Shown here one piece after another: positions 38,608 to 46,991 of a stretch of 51,418 bases of DNA. Position 1 is the stretch's first letter. Each line of letters begins with the position of its first letter. This DNA comes from Alphaproteobacteria bacterium (lineage in GTDB: Bacteria > Pseudomonadota > Alphaproteobacteria > JAEULC01): contig JAKLKW010000011.1 in assembly GCA_023150455.1 (NCBI GenBank), forward strand, positions 1-51,418. Direction: 5' to 3'. Under the pieces are notes generated by a model, which saw nothing but the letters and a program-made list of their open reading frames with translations, ran no database searches and was not told the DNA's origin. The position numbers and the translations under genes were made by a program.

Positions 38608-39381
38608 TTATCTGAGTGCCCAAACGCCCGCCCCCTTACCCTCAGGCATGCAAAACAAATCAACGCCGCGGTAGTTGTCGGAATCAGACGAGTGATCTTC
38701 TAGCGTTCTGCGCACGGTTGCCTCGAGCGACGAAGGAACCGTCCGTCCTGCCCCCCGCCGCAATCGTTCCACCTCTTTGTAAAGCCGGTTGAGCGATGCT
38801 CGCCCACCTAGATTCTGAAGCGCTGTTCGAACGTCGTCTCGCCACGTACCATCTGGGAATAGGGCCGCTGGGGTCCCGGGCGGACGCGACTGCGCGTTAT
38901 CCAATTGCGCGATGGAATTTTCCATCTCCATCTCCCTTGACCGCGTAGCGACCTTGGCTTGATCGCGCAGGTCACCAACTAGGCGGCGAATGCCATTTAC
39001 TGCGTCATCGAAGTACCAATTCTTCCAAGCATTCTCCGTTCTCGCGCCGATCGCACGGCTGAGTTCATTCAAGCTATCGTATGCTTCGCCATTGTTCTTC
39101 AACGTCCACTTCCCACCTGAGGCGCGAGCTCGAAATGCTTGGCCGAGATATGTCCGATAGATCTCAAATCCTTCTGGAACGCGGACCCCGTACCTTGAGT
39201 CCGAAAAGCCAGATGCTGGCGACGCTGGGGTAGGCGCGTTCTGTCGAAGAACCGAGGCGGTTGGGTCTTGAGGCAAACTCCATAGGACTCTCTTTAAGAT
39301 AGAGTCCTCAGAGTTTTCTCCGGCGAGACGGAGCGCCCAAATTTTCGCGAAAACATCGGTTGAAATATCAATTTGGCGCAT
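38608..39381 (-). CDS. three-domain putative DNA-binding protein (RHH/SeqA-N-like, RAMA/DUF2924-like, wHTH-like)
   Basis: No named family is assigned with certainty. 257 aa from ATG 39381, chosen because GGAGG (39390-39394) lies eight bases upstream; ATG 39396 overlaps that site. Residues 1-35 (RQIDISTDVFAKIW, then SEDSILKRVLW) resemble the ribbon-helix-helix start of SeqA-type proteins. Residues 65-125 (GFEIYRTYLGQAFRARASGG, then GEAYDSLNELSRAIGARTEN) resemble RAMA/DUF2924 domains, which are associated with restriction and modified DNA. A charged helical linker follows. Residues 172-257 (VRRTLEDHSSDSDNYRGVDL, then GKGAGVWALR) match a winged-helix-like tail seen in restriction-system proteins, from memory. 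GC of sampled lines is 40-60%, below the surroundings, suggesting acquisition. Domain calls are inference. Confidence 0.75.
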   Translation of the reverse strand: MRQIDISTDVFAKIWALRLAGENSEDSILKRVLWSLPQDPTASVLRQNAPTPASPASGFSDSRYGVRVPEGFEIYRTYLGQAFRARASGGKWTLKNNGEAYDSLNELSRAIGARTENAWKNWYFDDAVNGIRRLVGDLRDQAKVATRSREMEMENSIAQLDNAQSRPPGTPAALFPDGTWRDDVRTALQNLGGRASLNRLYKEVERLRRGAGRTVPSSLEATVRRTLEDHSSDSDNYRGVDLFCMPEGKGAGVWALR

Positions 39382-39388
39382 GGCTCTA

Positions 39389-39422
39389 ACCTCCATTTAG
39401 TACACTATAGAGGTATGGAGGT
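39389..39422. promoter_or_regulatory. operator-like inverted repeat over the promoter of the accessory gene
   Basis: ACCTCCAT (39389-39396) and ATGGAGGT (39415-39422) form a perfect 8-bp inverted repeat with an 18-base spacer. The ATACCTCC/ATACCTCT direct repeat (39410-39425 region, minus strand) falls between -35 and -10. The left arm also contains the Shine-Dalgarno. The layout suits autorepression by the N-terminal domain of the gene product (inference). Confidence 0.5.
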
Positions 39423-39431
39423 ATTTGTCAA
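39404..39431 (-). promoter_or_regulatory. near-consensus sigma-70-type promoter
   Basis: Read on the minus strand: TTGACA (39426-39431), a 16-base spacer, then TATAGT (39404-39409). It lies 22 bases before the ATG at 39381. It is the best housekeeping promoter match noticed in the window and is unusual for this GC-rich chromosome. Confidence 0.7.
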
Positions 39432-39442
39432 GCTAGTATGGG

Positions 39443-41890
39443 CTAGTTTCTGATCCGCGTCCCCGTCGGATCATAGGCCGGCTTCAGATAGGCCTTCGCG
39501 GGGAAGCGTTCGCGCGCGACCTCGATCTCGTACTTGCCCGACAGCACGAACTCCGGCGTCACGCCGCCCGGGTCGTTGACGTAGCCGAGGCCGATGGCGC
39601 GGCCGAGCGTGTGGCCGAACATCCCCGAGCTCAGGTAGCCGACGCGCTTGCCGTCGCGCCAGATCGGCTCGTTGTGGTAGAGCAGCGGCTTCTCGCTCTC
39701 CATCACGAACTGGACCAGGCGCTTGCTCGGCGTCTTGCCGCGCCGGGCGGAAAGCGCGTCGCGGCCGATGAAGCCGCCGTTCTTGTCCCAGGCGACGGTG
39801 AAGCTTAAGCCCGCCTGGATCGGGTCGTCCTCCGGCCCGATGTCGTGGCCCCAGTGGCGATAGGCCTTCTCGATGCGCAGCGAGTTGAGCGCGTGATAGC
39901 CGGCGTGCTTCAGCCCGAACCCGCCGCCGGCCGCGGCGATGGCGTCGTACACGCCCTGCACGAACTCGGCCGGCACGTAGAGCTCGAAGCCCAGCTCGCC
40001 GACATAGGTGATGCGGGTGGCGCGTACCCGCGCATAGGCCAGGTCGATCTCGCGTGACGCGCCGAATGGGAAGGCGGCGTTCGACGCGTCGTCGGGCGTG
40101 AGGCTCTGCAACAGGTCGCGCGAACGCGGTCCCATCAGGCTCAGCGTCGCCATGCCCGACGTGATGTCCGTCGCCGTGCACAGCGCGTCCGCGGGCGTGT
40201 TGCGCTTGAGCCAGTCCAGGTCGCGCCGCTGGGACGCGGCCGAGGTAACGACCAGGAAGCTCGTCTCATCGATGCGCGTCACGGTCAGGTCGGCCTCGAT
40301 GCCGCCGGCCTCGTTGAGCCATTGCGTGTAGACGACCCGGCCCGGCGCCGTGGCGACGTCGGCGGCCGAGATGCGGTTCAGCACGCGCTCGGCGTCGCGG
40401 CCCTGCACCAGGTACTTGGCGAAGGAGGACTGGTCGAACAGCGCGACCGCCTCGCGGCAGGCGCGGTGCTCGGCCGCCGAGGGCTGGAACCAGTTCTGCC
40501 GGCCGTAGGTATATTCGTATTCCGGCGTCATGCCCTTGGGCGCGAACCAGTTCGCGCGCTCCCAGCCCGCGGTTTCGCCGAAGCAGGCGCCCGCGCCGGC
40601 GAGCCGGTCGTGCAGCGCCGACTTGCGCACGCCACGCGCGCTCTCCACCTGGCGGAACGGCCAGTGCATCGCGTAGAGCAGGCCGAGGCCTTCGATCGTG
40701 CGGTCGTGCAGGTACTTGCGGTTCACCTGGAACGGCATCATGCGGCTGAGCTCGACGTCCCACAGGTCCATCGGCGCGCGCCCGTCGACGATCCAGTCCG
40801 CCAGCACCTTGCCGGCGCCGCCGGCCGACTGGATGCCGATCGAGTTGAAGCCGGCGGCGACGAAGAAGTGCTTGAGCTCCGGCGCCTCGCCCAGCAGGTA
40901 GCGGTCGTCGGGCGTGAAGCTCTCCGGCCCGTTGAAGAAGGTCTGCAGGCCCGCTTTCTCGAGGATCGGCAGGCGATGCATCGCGCTTTCCAGATGCGGC
41001 TGGAAATGCTCGATGTCGTCCGGCAGCGTGCCGAAGGCGAAGTCCTCCGGCACGCCGTTCATGCCCCAGGGCTTGGCCACCGGCTCGAAGCAGCCGATCA
41101 AGAGCTTGCCGGCGTCCTCCTTGACGTAGATGCAGCGTCCCGGCTCGCGCAGCACGGGCAGGCTCTTCGGCAGGCCCGGGATCGGCTCGGTCACGACGTA
41201 GAAATGCTCGGCCGCGTGCAGCGGCACGGCAACGCCGGCCCAGGACCCGACCTCGCGGCCCCACAAGCCCGCGCAGTTCACCACGTACTCGGCGTCGACG
41301 TCGCCCTCGGCCGTGGTCACGCCGACGGCGCGGCCGTCCTTGGTCTTGATGCCGGTGACCTTGCAGTGCTCAACAATGCGCACACCGCCCTGGCGCGCGC
41401 CGGCAGCCAGCGCGCGCGTGACGTCGATCGGGTTCAGCGCCCCGTCGCGCGGCAGGAACACCGCGCCGACCACGTCGTCGATGCGGATCAGCGGGTATTT
41501 CTCCCGCGCCTGCTCGGGCGTCAGCACCTGCACGTCCAGGCCGCAATTGCTGGCCATCGACGCGCCGCGCTTCAGCTCCTCGAAGCGCTCGGCGTCGCAG
41601 GCGACCGACAGCGAGCCGTGCCGGCGGTAGCCGGTCGCCTGGCCGGTCTCCTTCTCCAGCCCGTCATAGAGCTCGGCCGAATAGACCGCGAGCCGCGTCA
41701 GGTTCTGCGTCGCGCGCAGCTGCCCGATCAGCCCGGCGGCATGCCAGGTCGTGCCGCAGGTAAGCTCTTTGCGCTCGAGCAGCAGCACGTCCTTCCAGCC
41801 GCGCTTGGCCAGATGATAGGCGACGGAGCAGCCGATCACGCCGCCGCCGATGACGACGACGCGCGCTTGCGAGGGGAGATCCTTGGCCAT
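39443..41890 (-). CDS. FAD-dependent dimethylglycine/sarcosine dehydrogenase-type protein with GcvT-like domain
   Basis: 815 aa. N-terminal FAD site VVVIGGGVIGCSVAYHLAKRG; TCGTTWHAAGLIGQLRATQN, the conserved region around the covalent-flavin His in DMGDH/SDH enzymes; a DAO domain to about residue 390; then a FAO_M/GcvT-type half with GRVVYTQWLNEAGGIEADLT, ITYVGELGFELYVPAEFV and the C-terminal GCV_T barrel (YLSSGMFGHTLGRAIGLGYV), which would pass the methyl carbon to folate. Substrate may be dimethylglycine, sarcosine or another N-methyl amine. The AraC gene upstream on the same strand may regulate it. Confidence 0.9.
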   Translation of the reverse strand: MAKDLPSQARVVVIGGGVIGCSVAYHLAKRGWKDVLLLERKELTCGTTWHAAGLIGQLRATQNLTRLAVYSAELYDGLEKETGQATGYRRHGSLSVACDAERFEELKRGASMASNCGLDVQVLTPEQAREKYPLIRIDDVVGAVFLPRDGALNPIDVTRALAAGARQGGVRIVEHCKVTGIKTKDGRAVGVTTAEGDVDAEYVVNCAGLWGREVGSWAGVAVPLHAAEHFYVVTEPIPGLPKSLPVLREPGRCIYVKEDAGKLLIGCFEPVAKPWGMNGVPEDFAFGTLPDDIEHFQPHLESAMHRLPILEKAGLQTFFNGPESFTPDDRYLLGEAPELKHFFVAAGFNSIGIQSAGGAGKVLADWIVDGRAPMDLWDVELSRMMPFQVNRKYLHDRTIEGLGLLYAMHWPFRQVESARGVRKSALHDRLAGAGACFGETAGWERANWFAPKGMTPEYEYTYGRQNWFQPSAAEHRACREAVALFDQSSFAKYLVQGRDAERVLNRISAADVATAPGRVVYTQWLNEAGGIEADLTVTRIDETSFLVVTSAASQRRDLDWLKRNTPADALCTATDITSGMATLSLMGPRSRDLLQSLTPDDASNAAFPFGASREIDLAYARVRATRITYVGELGFELYVPAEFVQGVYDAIAAAGGGFGLKHAGYHALNSLRIEKAYRHWGHDIGPEDDPIQAGLSFTVAWDKNGGFIGRDALSARRGKTPSKRLVQFVMESEKPLLYHNEPIWRDGKRVGYLSSGMFGHTLGRAIGLGYVNDPGGVTPEFVLSGKYEIEVARERFPAKAYLKPAYDPTGTRIRN

Positions 41891-41986
41891 GGAAGCGGTT
41901 ACTTCTCGCGATGGAAAGGCGGGAGGAGAGAAGTACCGCCAAACAAGCCACGCCGTCGAGCCGCCGGCGCGCCCGGCCGCCGCGAC

Positions 41987-42757
41987 CTATCGTCCGATAT
42001 ACTGCCGCGGCGTCTTGCCGAGCGTGCGGCGGAACACGTGGCTGAAGGCGCTGGCGCTGCGGTAGCCCAGGCGCTCGGCCACGCGCGCGACCGGCGTGCC
42101 GCCGGACAGCAGGGACAGGGCCTCGACCATGCGCGCCTGCGCGCGCCACGCCGAGAAACCCATTCCGGTTTCGCTGAGGAACAATCGGGCCAGCGTGCGC
42201 GTGCTGGCGCCGGCCTCGACCGCCCACTCGTCGAGCGTGGCGCCGCTGTCCGGGCGGCCGAGGAACGACCCGCACAGGCGCAAGAGCCGCGGGTCGCGCG
42301 GCAGCGGGATGCTGAGCTGCAGCCGCGGCGCGGCTCCGAGCTCGGCCAGGATAAGCCGGAAGATAAGCCCGCCGCGGCCGGCGCGGTCGTACTCGACCGG
42401 CTCGTCCATCGCCGCGAGGATCAGGGCGCGCAGCAGGTCGGACACATCGATCACCGCGCATTCCCGCGGCATGCCGCGCGCGACGCCAGGCGCGATATAG
42501 AGCGTGCGCATCGCCACGGCGCCTTCCATGCGCAGCGAATGCTCGACCAGCGGCGGCATCCACAGCGCGCGCTGCGGCGGCACGACGAACGCGCCCGAAG
42601 CGGTCGTCACGCGCATGACGCCGGTGGCGGCATAGATGAGCTGGGCCCGGCGGTGGCGATGCGGGGCGATCGTGTCGCCGTCGCGAAAATCCTTGGGCAT
42701 GGCCGCGACCGGCCGCGGGACCGACTGGTAGTCGGCGGGGTTGGTGCTTCGGGCCAT
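41987..42757 (-). CDS. AraC family transcriptional regulator
   Basis: 256 aa. N-terminal cupin-like sensor domain (DTIAPHRHRRAQLIYAATGV) and C-terminal double HTH with STRTLARLFLSETGMGFSAW and VAERLGYRSASAFSHVFRRT, ending KTPRQYIGR. ATG 42757 (MARSTNPADYQSV) chosen; a longer start at 42856 would run through the MFS upstream region. Likely controls the adjacent oxidoreductase or MFS gene; the ligand is unknown. Separated by 96 bases from the downstream oxidoreductase. Confidence 0.88.
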   Translation of the reverse strand: MARSTNPADYQSVPRPVAAMPKDFRDGDTIAPHRHRRAQLIYAATGVMRVTTASGAFVVPPQRALWMPPLVEHSLRMEGAVAMRTLYIAPGVARGMPRECAVIDVSDLLRALILAAMDEPVEYDRAGRGGLIFRLILAELGAAPRLQLSIPLPRDPRLLRLCGSFLGRPDSGATLDEWAVEAGASTRTLARLFLSETGMGFSAWRAQARMVEALSLLSGGTPVARVAERLGYRSASAFSHVFRRTLGKTPRQYIGR

Positions 42758-42850
42758 GGGCGACGGCTTGTCCGATTTGCGACAATTCTTGGCAGAACAG
42801 CGTGCATCGGACAGACTATGCTTGTCCAGTCGCGCGCCGCGTGGCCAACG

Positions 42851-42914
42851 CCTCATCCTTCGACAAGCCCAGGACGAGGCGACGTGGTTCGCTCCCAGCC
42901 CGAGCTTGTCGAAG
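42851..42914. repeat. REP-like palindromic element upstream of the MFS gene
   Basis: CTTCGACAAGC (42858-42868) is reverse-complemented as GCTTGTCGAAG at 42904-42914. The left half is itself a near-palindrome, CCTCATCCT...AGGACGAGG (42851-42879, one mismatch). Elements with the core CTTCGACAAGCTCAGGATGA are widespread intergenic repeats in alphaproteobacteria, from memory. It lies 26 bases before the MFS start codon. Confidence 0.65.
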
Positions 42915-42939
42915 TAGCGATGACCCAGAGGCGCTGCAG

Positions 42940-44130
42940 ATGGACCGAAGCGGCCGCATGGTGGCGTTCATCAACGTCGCCCATTTCATCGACCATTTCT
43001 TCCTGCTGATCTTTCCCACCGCCGTGCTCGGCATGGGTGTCAGCTTCGAGTTGAGCTACGGCGAGATGCTGGCCCTGGCGACCGGCGCCTTCGTCGCCTT
43101 CGGCGCGGGCTCGCTGCCGGCCGGCTGGCTGGGGGACCGCTGGAGCCGGCGCAACATGATGATCGTGTTCCTGGTCGGCATCGGCGCGGCGGCGATTGTG
43201 ACCGGATTCAGCCTGTCGCCGCTGATACTCGCGGTCAACCTGACGCTTCTCGGCCTGTTCTCGGCGATCTATCACCCGATCGGCGGCGCGATGCTGGCGG
43301 CGAACGCGGGCGACCGGCTCGGCCGGCGCATGGGCCTGAACGGCGTGTTCGGCAACCTGGGCGTGGCCGGCGCGGCGCTCATCACCGGCGCGCTGACGCA
43401 GTATCTGGGCTGGCGCTGGGCGTTCATCGTCCCAGGCCTGATCGCGGTCGCGGTCGGCGTGCTGTTCTGGATCGCGGTGCCCGACGGCGCCGGCGTGGGC
43501 TCGAAAAAAGCCGGCAAGCCCGCGCGCATCCCGCGCGAGCTGGTGATCCGCGTCTTCGCCGTGCTGGTGCTGGTCATCATGACCGGAGGCGTGATCTTCC
43601 AGGCGGCCACCGTGTCGATGCCCAAGCTGTTCGACGAGCGCGTCACCAGCCTGGCGGGATCGGCAGCCGGGGTAGGCGCGCTGGCGGCGGCGATCTTCAC
43701 CGTCGGCGCCCTGGCGCAGATCACGGTCGGCCAGGTGATCGACCGCATGGGGCTCAAGGGCGCGTTCCTGGCGGTTTCGGCCTTCGCCGCGCCGGCGCTG
43801 CTGGGCGCGGCCTATGCGACCGACTGGCTGATGCTGCTGTGCGCCGGCGGCATCATGGTGGCGATCTTCGGCCAGGTGACGATCAACGACACGATGCTCG
43901 CGCGCTACACCAGCGACGAGTGGCGCGCGCGCGTCTTCGCCGTGCGCTATTTCCTCGGCTTCGCCACGGCCGGCGCGGCGGTGCCGCTGGTGTCGGTCGT
44001 GCACGAGCACGCGGGATTCTCGACGCTGTACCTGCTGCTCGCCGTGCTCGGCGCCTGCGTGTTCGTCGGCGCGCTGCTGTTCCCGCGCGAGAACAGCCAC
44101 CGCCAGGCCGTGCCGGCGGCCGCGGAGTAG
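42940..44130 (+). CDS. MFS transporter
   Basis: 396 aa with about 12 hydrophobic segments, for example VAHFIDHFFLLIFPTAVLGM, MLALATGAFVAFGAGSLPAG and IRVFAVLVLVIMTGGVIFQA. The loop 2-3 motif GWLGDRWSRRNMMI matches the MFS signature. Weak resemblance to Fsr-type exporters at the N-terminus (NVAHFIDHFF); substrate not predictable. ATG 42940 chosen because upstream in-frame sequence lies in the REP-like repeat. Divergent from the AraC regulator, converging on the YciI gene. Confidence 0.88.
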   Translation: MDRSGRMVAFINVAHFIDHFFLLIFPTAVLGMGVSFELSYGEMLALATGAFVAFGAGSLPAGWLGDRWSRRNMMIVFLVGIGAAAIVTGFSLSPLILAVNLTLLGLFSAIYHPIGGAMLAANAGDRLGRRMGLNGVFGNLGVAGAALITGALTQYLGWRWAFIVPGLIAVAVGVLFWIAVPDGAGVGSKKAGKPARIPRELVIRVFAVLVLVIMTGGVIFQAATVSMPKLFDERVTSLAGSAAGVGALAAAIFTVGALAQITVGQVIDRMGLKGAFLAVSAFAAPALLGAAYATDWLMLLCAGGIMVAIFGQVTINDTMLARYTSDEWRARVFAVRYFLGFATAGAAVPLVSVVHEHAGFSTLYLLLAVLGACVFVGALLFPRENSHRQAVPAAAE

Positions 44131-44132
44131 GC

Positions 44133-44429
44133 CTAGATCCTCACCTTGCGGTCCGGGAACGCCTTCGACCAGTAGCGGATGGTGACCGACTTGCGCAGGC
44201 CGTTGGTCCAGAACGGGTCCTCGCGGTAGATCGCGTCGGCGGCGGCGCGGTCGGCGACATCGACGATCCACAATCCGCCCCACGGATCCGCGCCGGCGGC
44301 GTCGCGCAGCGAGCCCGCGACCAGGATGCGGTCGCTGTGCTCGTCCAGGAAGTCCTGATGCGCCTTCATGTGCTGCTCGCGCACATGCAGCTTGGTCGGG
44401 TCGTCCTCGAAGATGATGACGTACAGCAT
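44133..44429 (-). CDS. YciI family protein
   Basis: 98 aa. MLYVIIFEDDPTKLHVREQH, HSDRILVAGSLRDAAG and GGLWIVDVADRAAADAIYRE, followed by FWTNGLRKSVTIRYWSKAFP, are typical of the YciI ferredoxin-like fold. The histidine/aspartate pocket is presumed. Function in this organism unknown. Converges on the MFS gene with two bases between the stops. Confidence 0.88.
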   Translation of the reverse strand: MLYVIIFEDDPTKLHVREQHMKAHQDFLDEHSDRILVAGSLRDAAGADPWGGLWIVDVADRAAADAIYREDPFWTNGLRKSVTIRYWSKAFPDRKVRI

Positions 44430-44490
44430 CGAGCCTCCTACCCCCCGGCGCCCTAGACGGCCGCTGATCCGGCCGCCAAACCAAATGTTC

Positions 44491-44512
44491 GGCGCGCGGA
44501 TCAGCGCGCGCC
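44491..44512 (-). terminator. GC hairpin at the end of the Lon-family gene
   Basis: GGCGCGCG (44491-44498) and CGCGCGCC (44505-44512) pair perfectly with a six-base loop. The stem begins at the final base of the Lon stop codon. Downstream on the minus strand GAACATTTGGTTTGG is moderately T-rich. Plausible intrinsic-type terminator for the Lon-like gene. Confidence 0.5.
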
Positions 44513-46896
44513 TATCCCCGGTGCGCCGCGCGCTTGGTCAGGATGCGGTCGAACTCGCCCAGGCGCTTCATCACCCGGCCATAGACCGTGTCGGGCGCGT
44601 AGCGGCCCTGAGCGTCGGGCTTGCCGGTGTCCATGCCGGTGAACAGCGCGACGGCCTCGTCCACCGTCCCCACGCTCCAGATATGGAACTTGCCAGCGCG
44701 CACGGCCTCGACAACGTCGTCCCTGAGCGTCAGGTTGCGCTCGTTCGCCCGCGGCACGATCACGCCCTGCTTGCCGGTCGGCCCGCGCTCGTTGCAGGCG
44801 CGGAAGAACCCCTCGATCTTGAAGTTGGCCCCGCCGATCACCTGGGCGGTGCCGACCTGGTCCATCGAGCCGGTGATGGCGATGTCCTGCCGGAGCGGTA
44901 CGCCCGACAGCGCCGAGACGATCGCGCACAGCTCGGCCATGGACGCGCTGTCGCCCTCGACCCCGCCATAGTTCTGCTCGAACGTGATCGAGGCGGAGAA
45001 GGAAAGCGGAAAACGCTGCGCGAACCGGCCGTTGAGGAATCCCTCGAGGATCAGCACGCCCTTCTGCTGGATCGGGCCGCCCATCTCGGTCATGCGCTCG
45101 ATATTGATGACGCCGAGGCGGCCGACATAGATGCGCGCCGAGATGCGCGAGGGCAGGCCGAAGCCGTGGTCGCCCAGATCCAGCACGGTCAGCGCGTTGA
45201 CCTCGCCCACGGCCTTGCCGTCGGTCGCGACGTTGAGCACCCGCTTGCGGATCTGTTCCTGGCTGCGGTCCTCGACGCGCGAGTTGCGCCGCCGCCGCTC
45301 GGCCAGCGCCCGGCGCACCTGCTCCACGCCGATGCCGCGCGTTCCATTGGCGGACGTTCCCGGCGGCACCAGCGTCGATGCCTCGACGATGATGTCCTCC
45401 AGCATCTCGAACCGGGCCGTCAGCTTGTCGCGGGCGTCCGACCAGCGCGCCGCCTGGCCGAGCAGGTAGGCGACGGCATCCTCTTGCAGCACGGCGCCGC
45501 CGGCGCGCTTGGCCGCCGCATCGCGCAGAAGCTGGGCGTAGACGGCCAGGTTCTCCTCCGTCGCATCCATGTCCGGATCGATGTCGGCCTTGATCTTGAA
45601 GTAGTCGAGGAAGTTCGGGTCGGCCGAGAAATACGTGTAGTACCAGCGCGGCGCGCCGACGAGGACGATCTTGACCGAGAGCGGGATCGGCCGCGGGTTG
45701 AGCGATTCCACCAGCGCCGGCATGTTGGCGCGCTGCGGCTCCTCGATGCGCAGCTCGCCGTCGCGCACGGCGCCCTTCAGCCCCTCCCACACCCCGGGCT
45801 CGCGCGCCACCGCCTCGGCGCGCAACACCAGCACGCCGCCATTGGCGCGGTGCAGCGCGCCGGCGCGGATCATGCGGAAGTCGGTCTCCAGCGTGCCCCT
45901 GACCGAACGGTACTCGATGGCGCCGAACAGCCGCGCATAGGTCGGGTTGGGCTCGAGCACGACCGGCATATGCGGCATGTCGGCGTTGTCGACGATAAGG
46001 TTGACCGCGTAGCGGTCGGTGCCGGTGTCGTGCTCGCCCGGCTGCGGCGGCGCCAGGAAGGGCTCGAGATGCTCCAGCAGGTCCTCGCGCATGTCGATCA
46101 GCCAGCGCCTGAGGCCGGCGTGGCGGGCGTATTCGTTCTCGATCTGCATCATCGGCCCGTCGATGATGCCGTCGGCGATCTCACGCCTGATGTTCACGAC
46201 CACGCCGCCGGCCTGCTCCTCGGCCCGCTGCGCCTGGGCGCCGATCGCGCGCAGCTTCTCGCTCAGCTCGTGCGCCGCCTTGGTCAGGCGCTCCTGCTCC
46301 TCGGACGACAGCGTCTCCCACGGGCGCGGATTGCCCTCGGCGTCGACCGCCAGGATGCCGACGCCCTGCTCGGTGCGCTGGATCTTGAGTCCCTGCGCAT
46401 GCGCGGCCTCGTCGAGCTCGGCATAGGCGCGCTCCAGGCTCTCGCGCAGGCGCAGGCCGGCGCCGCGCAGGCGCTCGGTGTATTCCGGCTTCTCGAACTC
46501 GGCCTGGAGGCTCTGCCTCAAGCCATGCACCAGGGCCGCCATGCGGTCGCGGAACTCGCGGCCGGTGCCGCGCGGCAGGCGATAGGGCTTGGGCTTGTGC
46601 GGCCGGCGGAAATTATAGAGATAGGCCCAATCGTACGCCGGCGGGCGCTGCTCGGCTTTGCTCTGCAGGTAGTTGAGCGTGGCGGTCATGCGCCCGCTGC
46701 GGTTCTCGCCGAGGACGAAGACGTTGAAGCCGGGATCGGTGATCGTGAGCGCGAACTTGAGCGCCGCGCCGGCGCGCTTGTGCGACGAGAAGTCGAATGG
46801 ATAGACCGGCTTGCCCTCGGCCGGCGGCGGCGGCGCGGCAAAGGGCGGCAGGCCCAGCTTGTCGCCGGGAATCTTCTTCGCGGCCATTCTCGTCAT
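44512..46896 (-). CDS. LonC-like / YcbZ-like Lon-family protease with degenerate ATPase site
   Basis: 794 aa, Lon S16 protease. The protease domain has the Ser nucleophile in GVEGDSASMAELCAIVSALS and the Lys of the dyad in IGGANFKIEGFF, so peptidase activity is expected. The AAA region shows VLGENRSGRMT where Walker A should be GxxxxGK[ST], and NGGVLVLRAEAVAREPG where Walker B would carry Asp/Glu. Both changes are typical of the LonC/YcbZ branch, which has lost ATP hydrolysis (from memory). A long helical region (about residues 130-260) is present. ATG at 46896, or the one four codons downstream. Divergent from the GT9 gene. Confidence 0.9.
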   Translation of the reverse strand: MTRMAAKKIPGDKLGLPPFAAPPPPAEGKPVYPFDFSSHKRAGAALKFALTITDPGFNVFVLGENRSGRMTATLNYLQSKAEQRPPAYDWAYLYNFRRPHKPKPYRLPRGTGREFRDRMAALVHGLRQSLQAEFEKPEYTERLRGAGLRLRESLERAYAELDEAAHAQGLKIQRTEQGVGILAVDAEGNPRPWETLSSEEQERLTKAAHELSEKLRAIGAQAQRAEEQAGGVVVNIRREIADGIIDGPMMQIENEYARHAGLRRWLIDMREDLLEHLEPFLAPPQPGEHDTGTDRYAVNLIVDNADMPHMPVVLEPNPTYARLFGAIEYRSVRGTLETDFRMIRAGALHRANGGVLVLRAEAVAREPGVWEGLKGAVRDGELRIEEPQRANMPALVESLNPRPIPLSVKIVLVGAPRWYYTYFSADPNFLDYFKIKADIDPDMDATEENLAVYAQLLRDAAAKRAGGAVLQEDAVAYLLGQAARWSDARDKLTARFEMLEDIIVEASTLVPPGTSANGTRGIGVEQVRRALAERRRRNSRVEDRSQEQIRKRVLNVATDGKAVGEVNALTVLDLGDHGFGLPSRISARIYVGRLGVINIERMTEMGGPIQQKGVLILEGFLNGRFAQRFPLSFSASITFEQNYGGVEGDSASMAELCAIVSALSGVPLRQDIAITGSMDQVGTAQVIGGANFKIEGFFRACNERGPTGKQGVIVPRANERNLTLRDDVVEAVRAGKFHIWSVGTVDEAVALFTGMDTGKPDAQGRYAPDTVYGRVMKRLGEFDRILTKRAAHRG

Positions 46897-46991
46897 TTCC
46901 CCCCTCTTGCGCGGCCGATCTTCCGGGGTCGGGCCGGGCGGGTCAAGCCGCGCTGTATCGGGCGCGCGCTTTGGGCTAGATCAAGCTCGCG

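Noticed and set aside
40322..43009. 895-codon open frame antisense to the DMGDH-type and AraC genes
   Set aside because: It overlaps two well-supported genes and has Arg/Ala-rich shadow composition without recognisable motifs.
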